Source: Strobilurus pachycystidiatus (taxonomy: Eukaryota; Basidiomycota; Agaricomycetes; Agaricales; Physalacriaceae). Taken from it: a stretch of DNA of 64,000 nucleotides. Every line of letters begins with the position of its first letter. The first letter of the stretch is position 1. The notes below the pieces were generated by a model, which had not been told where the DNA came from, did no database searches, and worked only from the letters and a program-made list of their open reading frames with translations. The stretch lies in the NCBI GenBank assembly GCA_019915135.1, contig JAHLMK010000026.1, positions 1 through 64,000 on the forward strand. The letters are read 5' to 3'. Shown here one piece after another: positions 11,198 through 19,706 of this stretch. A program made the translations under genes and the position numbers.

Positions 11198-13398
11198 TTA
11201 CTCTCTTGCTCTCTTCTTCTTATCCTTAGCCAACTTCTTTTCTAACTTCTTCTTGGCCTCTTTCTCCTTCTGCAGCTCTTCTTCCAAATCCTTGATGCGT
11301 CTTTCAGCATCCCTCAGCTCGGTACCCTTGCTTTCCAACGTATCCTTCATCTTTTCGAAGGCGGGTATCTTCTTGGCTTGGTGATAGAAGAAACCACCAT
11401 CGACATCGGGTGGTTGGCACATTACTCGACGGTCATGGCAAGTGTCGCAAGAAATTCGAATCTTGACTTTGGCCGCCTGGGGTTCCCAAAGTTGCTCGTT
11501 AACCGCAACCCAAGTACATTCCCTGTGACCCTTCAAGCAATTCGAGCACGAATTGAGGGTGTCAATTCGTTCTTGAACCTCCTTGTTAGTGTACACTGCC
11601 CCAGTACTGTCGATTTTCGTGGCCTTGGGTTCGTTCACCTTCGACTTCTTTGGACTCTTCTGCTTAGGTGGATCCTGAGTTCGATGAGAGTCGTCGTCAG
11701 TCTCCATACCCAATACTGGTCCCAAGTCGAGCTTCGCAGGGAGTTGGACTCTGGATGATGAGGCTACTGGTGGAGGGGTTGGAGGACGCGCGGGCGGAAC
11801 AGTTTTCGAGCTCGATTTGCTCTTGTACTGTCGCTTGACCTTCTTTGGTGGTGGCGGCCCACGGTCTTCTTCCTCTTCTTCTAACGTTCTGGGTTCAGTA
11901 ATGAACGACAGTTCGTTATATTTCTTCGAGTGTAAGTTAGTTTATAGAAATTCGAAATCGAATTTCTACTTACTCTCTTCTTGGTCTTTTCCAACTCGCT
12001 CTTTCTAGCGTTGGCTTTCTTTGTGGTCTTCTAAATCGACCAATTAAATCTAGCTCGAATAGAACTTCGAATTCGATTTTCTTACCTCTTTCATCTCCCT
12101 TGTTGGAGCTTCTACCATTGCCTTCGCCTGGTCCTTTTGCAAGGTTTTGGGCACGGGCGCAGGTTCTTCTCTTTTTCGCATCTTCGGGACTTTATACATT
12201 TCTCTCCGGTACGAGATTGATTCAATTACCAGGTGCCAATCCTGGTCTTCGGGTCGACGTGTGAAAGGTTCTATGTTAAGATCCTGTCTTGCGTCGAAGT
12301 CGAAGAACTCTCTAAGTCCCGAGGTTGTCGGTTCTCTGTTGAACATCTTCTTCAGACCTTCGGATATCGCCTTGTCCAGCACGTAGTAAAACGAATTTTC
12401 GATTTCGATTTTCTCGAATGTTACCGCCTGCTGTAGCGATGTCCAAAAGAATACGTCGAAGTGGTTATGCGGGGGGATCTGCTGGTTGAAGTGCTCCATG
12501 GCTACTTCGTAAATCCGCCGCTTTCCAAGCACAATGTCCCCACACACGTCATGTGAAGGTCGAATGCGGTACTTGCTGGGAAGATTTGTATTGCCGAAGT
12601 ACAGGAACTTTGTTGGCGGTGTTTCGACGGCGGGGATAGGTCGATTGGAACCCTTCCCTTTCTCCAAGGCACCATTGACAGCTTTGGCCATCAACGAATC
12701 TAGACCGGCTAGGCGCCACCAACGGCTATTCGGGTCTGCTTTCTGGAACACTGGGTCGACTATCACTGCCGTTACCAGGTAACACCAAGACTTAGCCACA
12801 TGTAGATCGCGGTTATCGATACCTTTTCGAATAAGGATTTCCTTGATCTTGTCCATGTTGCCTCGTATGAATTCCTGTCGTTCTAGTAGACTTAGGTTGA
12901 GTTTCCACCGATAGTCGACTTGGCTCGAGAACGCATAGGCATGAAGCTCTCCATTGTTCTTTGGGTTGGTCCAGAACTTTTCGATTGGCATTAGAGCCAT
13001 AAGCGGGGTCTTAGTTCGAAATGTTAACTAAGTAGAAAATCGAACTTCGATTTTCTACCTACCTCGTTTTCATGCGAACTGTCCCTTGTCTCTGGTTCCA
13101 TCGCTGCGTCAACTGTCTATTGTCACAGTGATTAGCCTAATGAAAAGTCATGCTCGAATTTCTTACTCGAGCCTTTTCTTTTCCTTTTCTCGACTCTTTG
13201 TGCTGACCAGCTGGTTGCGACTAAAATCGAGTCAAGTCTTATTCGTATCTTCTCGATTTGACTTACTTCTTCAACGCTCAATCTTCCCATTCGTTTGCCC
13301 AGATCCTTTATTCTTTCAGCTCTACCTTGCCCACTTGACTGTGTAGGGATAGTTCGCTGCGAATCATAGGTCGACGTGGATGCAATAGGTTGAGGCAT
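11198..13398 (-). CDS. Cargo gene 4: six-exon Cys-cluster and coiled-coil protein, sense to gag-pol
   Basis: Exons (minus): 13398-13267, 13220-13167, 13116-13063, 13009-12086, 12030-11974 and 11923-11198, about 648 residues. All five introns (46-55 nt) are phase 0 and all contain the element palindrome or a spaced version (exact at 11952-11961 and 12067-12076). The N-terminal 80 residues are low-complexity. Exon 4 encodes about 308 residues of a globular domain that I do not recognise. A Pro-rich and acidic linker leads to a Cys module (C-x2-C-x6-C...C-x2-C-x5-C) and a long Lys/Glu coiled coil ending KDKKKRARE. Overall order matches cargo gene 3. A TATA-like box lies about 95 nt upstream. The introns lie in the same sense as the genomic RNA, so their survival is notable. 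Confidence 0.77.
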
Positions 13399-13491
13399 TG
13401 ATGAAACTCGAGTTCGAAGTGGTGCAAGCTAGCCCGGGTAATCGTAAATATGGGGACGGAAAGGAAGCAAATCGAGTTCGGTGTCCTTTCC

Positions 13492-13497
13492 TATATA
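13492..13497 (-). promoter_or_regulatory. TATA-like box of cargo gene 4
   Basis: TATATAG on the minus strand about 95 nt upstream of the cargo gene 4 start codon, a spacing like that seen for cargo gene 3. Confidence 0.4.
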
Positions 13498-13499
13498 CC

Positions 13500-14036
13500 C
13501 CTCTGAACGATAAATCCGAGCACCCGACGAGCACAACTTCTTATGAGTCGATTTTCGACTCCGATTTTTCTTTTACTCTGGAAAACGCTGATCTTTGCTG
13601 TGCGCCCTGCGCCAACGTTCCTGAATCTTTCCCAATTTGGTAATCAGGTCCGCCACGCACGTTTGTCTTCGCGCTTCTTACTTACTCTGGTACCAGTATC
13701 GGTTCCTAAGCCGATCTGAGGTCCAGATTTATTCATTTTGGGGTTTTTGGCGCATCAGATCTAGTAGATCCGAAAAATTTATTGTAATTTTCCTGTTTAA
13801 TACACCATATATATCCCCTCTATTTTCTTTTGATGGTGTCCGCACCATCTAGTCTTACTCTTTAATCAACTTTCACCAAATCAACTTCGATTTGGTCGTC
13901 TGATTACCTCTCGAATTCAACATGAATTTAATCTATGTTGATTTTCTTTCTTATCTGGGACCCACAAACGTCCATATACCACTTTTTGTTTTTCTTCACA
14001 ATTCCATGGGACTCTGTGGTTTTATGATCTTCCACC
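13500..14036. other. Spacer before the tRNA-like cluster
   Basis: AT-rich, about 540 bp. No coding signal is seen. It separates the promoter of cargo gene 4 from the first tRNA-like gene. Confidence 0.4.
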
Positions 14037-14108
14037 GGCCATATTGTGTAGTGGTAACACATCTATCTATTGTGATAGATTTCAGTTGGTTCGAATCCAC
14101 TTATGTCC
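14037..14108 (+). tRNA. tRNA-like gene 1 (A box and perfect B box; His-like features)
   Basis: 72 nt. The acceptor strands GGCCATA and TATGTCC pair at six of seven positions, the D stem GTGT/ACAC is perfect, and the D loop has AGTGGTA. GGTTCGAATCC is a perfect B box. The anticodon arm TCTATC...GATAGA pairs well but leaves a loop of six or eight instead of seven; GTG lies in the loop, which recalls tRNA-His. The T stem is weak. This could be a degenerate tRNA gene or a tRNA-derived Pol III promoter. Confidence 0.5.
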
Positions 14109-14242
14109 CTATAAGTTGACTGTGTCTTCGCCTTTTTAATCGAAATTCAGCACCACCTATTCGAGTTCGAATATCCTCAGGACCTTATGATTTCATGTAA
14201 TATCTGGAGCATTGTGGTCTCGGACATTTCATAAATTCTTAA

Positions 14243-14331
14243 GGCATCATGGTGTAATGGTAACATCCTCCTCGATTATTCCGGGCTTCAGTGTTGCCAG
14301 GAGGGATCTTGGTTCAAATCCAAGTGACGCC
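14243..14331 (+). tRNA. tRNA-like gene 2 with enlarged anticodon loop
   Basis: 89 nt. The acceptor strands GGCATCA and TGACGCC pair at six of seven positions. The D arm TGGTGTAATGGTAACATC is typical of eukaryotic tRNA-Glu/Gly/Gln. The anticodon stem CCTCC/GGAGG is perfect but encloses 28 nt, as if a 21-nt intron or insertion were present. The T arm CTTGG-TTCAAAT-CCAAG is perfect, with B box GGTTCAAATCC. Isotype is not assignable by eye. Confidence 0.5.
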
Positions 14332-14419
14332 ACTTTAGTTTGCGGCTTCGGCATCTGATCTTTTTCTTTTTCGATGGAATTTTGGCTCAGGGGATTCACC
14401 AATCCTTCTTGTACTTTAA

Positions 14420-14498
14420 GGTCATATGGTGTAATGGTCGCATCCCCCTATTCTCTTAGAATTCTAGGGGGGACTTGGGTTCGATTCCCAATATGACC
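14420..14498 (+). tRNA. tRNA-like gene 3 (perfect acceptor and T stems, Glu-like D arm)
   Basis: 79 nt. Acceptor GGTCATA/TATGACC (7 of 7) and T stem TTGGG/CCCAA (5 of 5) are perfect, and the B box is GGTTCGATTCC. The D arm TGGTGTAATGGT is like tRNA-Glu. The anticodon arm is an extended stem (CCCCCTA/TAGGGGG) with a 14-nt loop containing CTC, the Glu anticodon, and an extra GAATTC-containing stretch. It is the best of the three candidates. Spacing between the three is 134 and 88 nt. Confidence 0.6.
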
Positions 14499-14667
14499 AT
14501 TGGGCCCCCGACTTAAAGTCGTCTTTTTATCTTAGTAGCATACGGTACCACTGTTTGTAGAGTTATTCGATCTCGAATTGATTTTCATATTCGAGCTCGA
14601 ATTTCTCAAGCACTGACCGATTACACTACTCTTGACTTCTTAGCAATATTGAATTCGAATTGCTTTC

Positions 14668-17600
14668 TTAATCTTTTCTACCCATCTTTGACAAGTCATC
14701 TACTATTTTCTTAGCGCCTTCCTTGATTCTCTTAAGTGCTTCAAAGAATTTATGCCCCAAGAAAATAGGTTCTTTTCTTGAGTAGAACGGTATGACCCTA
14801 AATTGAGCGATTTTGTCTTTCAATACAGTGCCATCTAGTTCGCACAAGATGTAATTATTTGCAGTAGTTCTTGCCACTACAGCATATGGTCCCATGAACC
14901 TTTCTTTGAACTTTGCGTTCATTTCCTTCTCAATTCTAGTGTTTCTTACCAATACCAAATCTCCAGTATCGAATTGATAACGAGGAATGCTATTGACAAA
15001 ATCATCCATGAATTTCGAAGCTGCTTTCTTCTTGTTGAGGGTAACTCGCTTCTTCATTTCTTTTACATCTTCCTTGTGCTTGATGAGCTGTTTTGCTCGA
15101 TAAGCTAGTAAATCGGATGTCGATACGATTTTATCTGGTGTATCCACTAACCAAGTTACTTCTTCCAAATCTAATGGTAGAATGGGATCGCAACCTGTTA
15201 CAGCGTAAAAGGGGGACGTTCCTATGGATCTTTTGACTGTGATTCTTTCAGCCCAAAGAATTTCATGGAGGAATTGCGGCCATTGTTCAGGATTGCCTTT
15301 GCAAACTTTGAATAGTGACTGTCTGATATCCCAATGTCCTCTTTCTACTTTTCCGTTAGCCGTCTTGTTGTACGGCGTGATTGCAATACCCTTTATACCA
15401 TACTTGTCTTCAATATAACGTATAGCTTTTAGGATCGCTGGACCATTATCGGTTACGATTTCCTTAAGACAACCCCATCTGCATAGTATGTCTTCGAATA
15501 TCCATTCACCTAGCGTTTCTGAGTTTTCTACCTTCAACGCTCGAGCTTCTGGCCATCCAGTGAGTCCACACCTTGCTACGGTTACTGCGTTATAGTCTTT
15601 GTATTTATCAACCTTTGAGGAACTCGAACCCGATTTTGGCATTCGAAACGTGTCAATATAGGCTCGCTCGAATATACCAGGTGTTGAAGTAATCACAGGT
15701 TCGGTCCTTATAAGGGTCTTTTGTCTCTTCTGGCATAGTATGCAAGTCTTCGTATACCATTTGATATCAGTGTCCAATCCAGGCCACCAAAATCTCTTCT
15801 TGACTAGCTGAAGCACTGAGTATTGGCCTTTATGTCCATTCGAGTCATGCAGTCGTTTTACAATAGCAAATCGACTCGATTTTTGTATTACTCTCTTATG
15901 TGCTCCATCCTTATCTTTCTTATATAGCTTTTCATGTCGGATAAAGAAATCTTTGCTCCACTCTTGTAATTGGGTTACTTCTGATTCCGTTAGCGACACA
16001 AATTCCTTCTCAGGATCAAGTATATAATCTTGCATATAAGGCAAAAGAAGCTCCCAGTTAGTTTCTCGTTTACTGCGAGGTAACGCTGGGAATTCATCCA
16101 TTGCTAGCCATCCTTCTAGTTCTTCAATCGAAACTGCTCCGCTAAGAGCTAAGTCTCTTTGTTCTTTATACTTGCCAGGCCAGAAAACCGAGCTCGAATT
16201 TACAATTGTCTGAGCAAAACCTTTTCGATTATCAATCAAATCTTTGAATGAATCGAACGGTTCCGGTTTATCTTTCAGTTCTATGTCTTCAGGTTCTTCG
16301 TACTCAAACATATGAAGAACATCTTCTTCTTCATCAATATCTGGTCTAGGAACTTGTATATCTAGTTCTGAACTGGGTCTTCTGCTTAAACCGTCTGGAC
16401 CATGTACTTTACCTGGCACATGTACTAAGGTAAAGTGATACATCAAAATTTCTTCTGCCCAACGTTGTAAATTAGCATTCGCCAATGAGTCAACGTTCGA
16501 CAACATTCCTTTAATGTATTTGGCATCCACTTCGATTTTCAGCTTTCGACATCCTAGCAAGTAATATTTGCAGTGCATCAAAGCCCGATACAAGCCAAAC
16601 AATTCTCTTTTCGCTTGCGAATATCTAGCTTCTCGCTCATTCAAGGTAATCGACATGAATTTCGCAAAGTACTGCTTCTTAGGTTCTTCGGGATCGAATT
16701 GCGACAGATAAAACCCTACTGCTTGATATGAAGTATCCACAGATAGAATGATTGGAGTATCCCAGTCATATCTTAAAGGTTTTAACATGGGGCAAGTCTC
16801 TATTGCTCTTTTTAACTCGTCCATACTTGCTTGTTCTTCATCTCCCCACTTAAAGGGTATGATCTTCTTAGTCAAATAAGTCAACGGTCGAGCTTTCTTA
16901 GAGTAATCCTTAACAAACGCCCTAAAGATTCCAGCCGTTCCTAAGAACGATCGTACTTCAGTAAGCGATTGACAAGCGGGCCAGTCTGAAATGACCTTTA
17001 CTCTTTCTTCCGCTGGTTTTCTTCCATAGTATGTACATACATGTCCAACTACAGTGATTTCTTCAGCACAGATAACCGCTTTCAAACCTGAAAAAGTACC
17101 TCCAGCATATTTCATACGCTGGACAATACGATTCATGTTACAAAAGTGTTCCCAAATGAACCGGCGGATTTTCGGGTTCGATTTGAGGGTTTCGTAAGTA
17201 CCATCTGCTTGTTGATACCTGCTACTTGGTCCTTTTACTGGCACATCGTCAATATAAGGTCGTGTAAAAGCTGGTATCTCGTCTCTTAAGATGTAAGTTA
17301 CATCGTCATGGAAAATCGGAACCGAATTGGTCCATCCCATAGGCAAGGTTCTTAGTCTTAATGCTCCATACGGTGTAGAAAATGTAGTCATATCGCGACT
17401 GCTAGTGGCCAACATTCTTTCATCGTATCCTACATACAAATCTAATGTCCCTCCGCAAGACAAACCCGCAAAAGCCTCTGCTAATTCTTCAGTGGCTGGA
17501 GGTAGACCTGAGTGAGCAATGGTAACCGCGTTCAACGGTTCCAGACTATGGACTAATCTCAGTTTCTTTCCATCTTTCTTGACAACACAAAACCATCGAC

Positions 17601-18567
17601 TTCTATACGACGAGTTCGAAGGCTCGTATACTCCCGAATCGATTTTGTGTTTTATGATCTTGCATACTTCTTCATAGATTCCTGGCGGTATAGGTATGTT
17701 CTTTAACACCCAAGGAGTATGAGGTATTACTGGCATATCAACAGGCGGGAAGAAATCCTCTCTGAATTTCCCCTTTTCTGTTTCATCCCAAGCAAATCCT
17801 TCATTCTGTAGACACATAAAATGGTCCAACAGTTTCCGTTCTTCCGGCCATAGGAAATCTCCAGTATGGTCATCTTGAATCTGTTCCCTACGTTCCGCTG
17901 TATAGCGTCCAGTTGGTACAAATTCGGGCGGATTTTCCGATAACTGAGGCATATCTTTTAAGGGATCTCCTACAATATGTCGTTGAATCCGAAATTCTTC
18001 TGGTAAGGTTCCTAAGTGAGCCTTGGTCTTCAAGTGTACGGGTTTATATTTCTTCGTAGCAAATACTCCCCGACTACTTCTTTCTTCCTTGATATTCGAA
18101 AGGAATTCCTTTCTTGCTTGTCCAACATAATCTATAGGCATTGATACCTTGAAATTACTGAACACTTCTTCTAGTCCATTAGGTACGCCATAAAACATGT
18201 CCATGGTAGACATGGCTTTGATTTCTGGCAAATCCAAGTCGAATTTCTCTTTTCGAATATCGAACAACTTCTTAAAACCAAATACTTCTTTAGTAGGGAA
18301 AATCGAATTCGATTTACTAGGTGGTGTTACCATGAACGGTTCCACTCCTTGTTTCATAAATCGATACTGATTTCGAATTGGTTTTACTAGTTGATTCACT
18401 CTATCCGAGGATTTTCGAAGGTACAGACTAGTTATTGCTTCTGGGTCAAACGTGTCCTGCCCACCATTTGGAACATACGTTTGCTTAATCTTGATTTCAC
18501 CATTCAGACCCTTCTCAATCACCAATGCCAACTCTCCTTGATATTCGTTCAAGTCCTCGAGTTTGGG
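14668..18567 (-). CDS. pol: Pol polyprotein: reverse transcriptase, RNase H, integrase (Ty3/gypsy)
   Basis: The frame is open from the slippery site at 18567 to the stop at 14668; about 1,294 residues follow position 18552. RT carries the LDLYVGYDER region and the catalytic YIDD box (residues about 433-436 of this numbering). RNase H carries the acidic set in VDTS, KRELF and VDAKY. Integrase has an HHCC finger (H-x4-H...C-x2-C) and the catalytic triad D967, D1035 and E1070 (D-x34-E in the second interval). A GPY/F-type module (GPYAVV) follows; no chromodomain is present. No internal stops or frameshifts are seen, so it appears functional. There is no AUG at the start of this frame: expression needs a -1 frameshift from the protease frame. 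Confidence 0.93.
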   Translation of the reverse strand, partial: PKLEDLNEYQGELALVIEKGLNGEIKIKQTYVPNGGQDTFDPEAITSLYLRKSSDRVNQLVKPIRNQYRFMKQGVEPFMVTPPSKSNSIFPTKEVFGFKKLFDIRKEKFDLDLPEIKAMSTMDMFYGVPNGLEEVFSNFKVSMPIDYVGQARKEFLSNIKEERSSRGVFATKKYKPVHLKTKAHLGTLPEEFRIQRHIVGDPLKDMPQLSENPPEFVPTGRYTAERREQIQDDHTGDFLWPEERKLLDHFMCLQNEGFAWDETEKGKFREDFFPPVDMPVIPHTPWVLKNIPIPPGIYEEVCKIIKHKIDSGVYEPSNSSYRSRWFCVVKKDGKKLRLVHSLEPLNAVTIAHSGLPPATEELAEAFAGLSCGGTLDLYVGYDERMLATSSRDMTTFSTPYGALRLRTLPMGWTNSVPIFHDDVTYILRDEIPAFTRPYIDDVPVKGPSSRYQQADGTYETLKSNPKIRRFIWEHFCNMNRIVQRMKYAGGTFSGLKAVICAEEITVVGHVCTYYGRKPAEERVKVISDWPACQSLTEVRSFLGTAGIFRAFVKDYSKKARPLTYLTKKIIPFKWGDEEQASMDELKRAIETCPMLKPLRYDWDTPIILSVDTSYQAVGFYLSQFDPEEPKKQYFAKFMSITLNEREARYSQAKRELFGLYRALMHCKYYLLGCRKLKIEVDAKYIKGMLSNVDSLANANLQRWAEEILMYHFTLVHVPGKVHGPDGLSRRPSSELDIQVPRPDIDEEEDVLHMFEYEEPEDIELKDKPEPFDSFKDLIDNRKGFAQTIVNSSSVFWPGKYKEQRDLALSGAVSIEELEGWLAMDEFPALPRSKRETNWELLLPYMQDYILDPEKEFVSLTESEVTQLQEWSKDFFIRHEKLYKKDKDGAHKRVIQKSSRFAIVKRLHDSNGHKGQYSVLQLVKKRFWWPGLDTDIKWYTKTCILCQKRQKTLIRTEPVITSTPGIFERAYIDTFRMPKSGSSSSKVDKYKDYNAVTVARCGLTGWPEARALKVENSETLGEWIFEDILCRWGCLKEIVTDNGPAILKAIRYIEDKYGIKGIAITPYNKTANGKVERGHWDIRQSLFKVCKGNPEQWPQFLHEILWAERITVKRSIGTSPFYAVTGCDPILPLDLEEVTWLVDTPDKIVSTSDLLAYRAKQLIKHKEDVKEMKKRVTLNKKKAASKFMDDFVNSIPRYQFDTGDLVLVRNTRIEKEMNAKFKERFMGPYAVVARTTANNYILCELDGTVLKDKIAQFRVIPFYSRKEPIFLGHKFFEALKRIKEGAKKIVDDLSKMGRKD

Positions 18568-19706
18568 TGAAAACCCACGGGTTCAGCCTTAGTTTGATGA
18601 CTTGGTATCTGACCCCTTGCATAAGTGGGTAAAGTCATTCTTTGGCCATTCCCTGGGTCTACAACAGTTACTGTGGTTAGACCGGCCGCCGACGTTTGTA
18701 GGCTTGCTTGAGACACAGTCTCAAACGGTCTACCCAGTAGAATGTCATAGGCAGGATCTTGTAGAATGTGAAACTGAAGGTAATACACGATTCCTTCACA
18801 GTTTACCGGTACATTTCGCGCTAAGCCTAATGTTACCGTTCTTCCTTTATCTGCACTTTCCATAGTGATCTTAAAACTTGGGTCGTACGCTAAACCGAGC
18901 TCAAATGCTGTCTTGAGAGACATCGAGGCAATCTGTGATCCCCCGTCTAGGAGACACTCTTTTCGATTTCCATGGTTGATTCTTAACCATAGGGTTCTGA
19001 GGTCTACACTTTCTGGTGCCATGTACAACTTAGAGACATGGTATGGTCCTTGAAATTGCGTCGTGTTGAAAAATTGTTCTATAGGATCTTGTACGACTAT
19101 TGACCCTTTAGGGACCTCTTCAGACTCGATTTGTGAAATCGAATAGACATGCTTAGAGGTAGTCTTAACATTCCTTGTCTTTAACAATTTCTCTAGGTTC
19201 TTTCGCCACTCAATGTTAGTTGCAAGTAACTTCTCTGGTAAAAGTTCCTTCCAAGCTTCTTTCCATTGAGGATTTTCTTCAAGAAGCAAATCGATTTCCG
19301 ATTTTCTTTTGTACGACTTGAACTTTTCTATTTTAGGTAGAGTTGAATCTACCGTGGAAGATTTAGGTAAATCGAGTTCGATTTTCGGTTCTGGTTGATT
19401 AGCAGCGTCTTTTACTTGCTTTTCAACTTCCCCACCTTCTGACTCTTCGTCAGATGAACTGTCTTCTTCACCTTTATCTTCAAAGCTAACTTGCTTAGGT
19501 TGAACTGTTGTAGTAGGTCGCTTTGGTATTTCTACCGTGACCCTCTGTCTTGGCCATACCGTCTTAGTCGGTACTGTAGTCTTAGGCATTTCGGTTTCGA
19601 ATTGTAAACCGTTCTGATTCTTATTCTGACTTCGAGTATTAACAGCGTATGAGCTTTCCGGTAAAGATACTGTATCTTCTTCCTTCATCAAGCTCAGTTG
19701 AAACCC
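18549..19706 (-). CDS. pro: Aspartic protease frame (pro) of the gypsy element
   Basis: About 380 residues in the -1 frame relative to gag. The N-terminal half is acidic and Pro/Thr/Ser-rich. The C-terminal half holds a retropepsin-like domain: LLDGGSQI (active-site motif; DGGS instead of the common DSGS or DTGS, as seen in some fungal elements) and the downstream hydrophobic DILLGRPF motif. The frame has no AUG near the junction except one at 19688, just after the gag stop. Either -1 frameshifting at GGGTTTC or reinitiation could express it; the perfect heptamer favours frameshifting. Confidence 0.85.
   Translation of the reverse strand, partial: GFQLSLMKEEDTVSLPESSYAVNTRSQNKNQNGLQFETEMPKTTVPTKTVWPRQRVTVEIPKRPTTTVQPKQVSFEDKGEEDSSSDEESEGGEVEKQVKDAANQPEPKIELDLPKSSTVDSTLPKIEKFKSYKRKSEIDLLLEENPQWKEAWKELLPEKLLATNIEWRKNLEKLLKTRNVKTTSKHVYSISQIESEEVPKGSIVVQDPIEQFFNTTQFQGPYHVSKLYMAPESVDLRTLWLRINHGNRKECLLDGGSQIASMSLKTAFELGLAYDPSFKITMESADKGRTVTLGLARNVPVNCEGIVYYLQFHILQDPAYDILLGRPFETVSQASLQTSAAGLTTVTVVDPGNGQRMTLPTYARGQIPSHQTKAEPVGFHPNSRT
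18561..18567 (-). promoter_or_regulatory. Slippery heptamer CCCAAAC at the pro-pol junction
   Basis: Read on the minus strand in the protease frame, this is C-CCA-AAC, a textbook X-XXY-YYZ -1 frameshift site. It is followed nine nucleotides later by the protease stop codon TGA (18551-18549). After a -1 slip the frame is exactly that of Pol. A downstream stimulatory structure could not be evaluated by eye. Confidence 0.75.
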
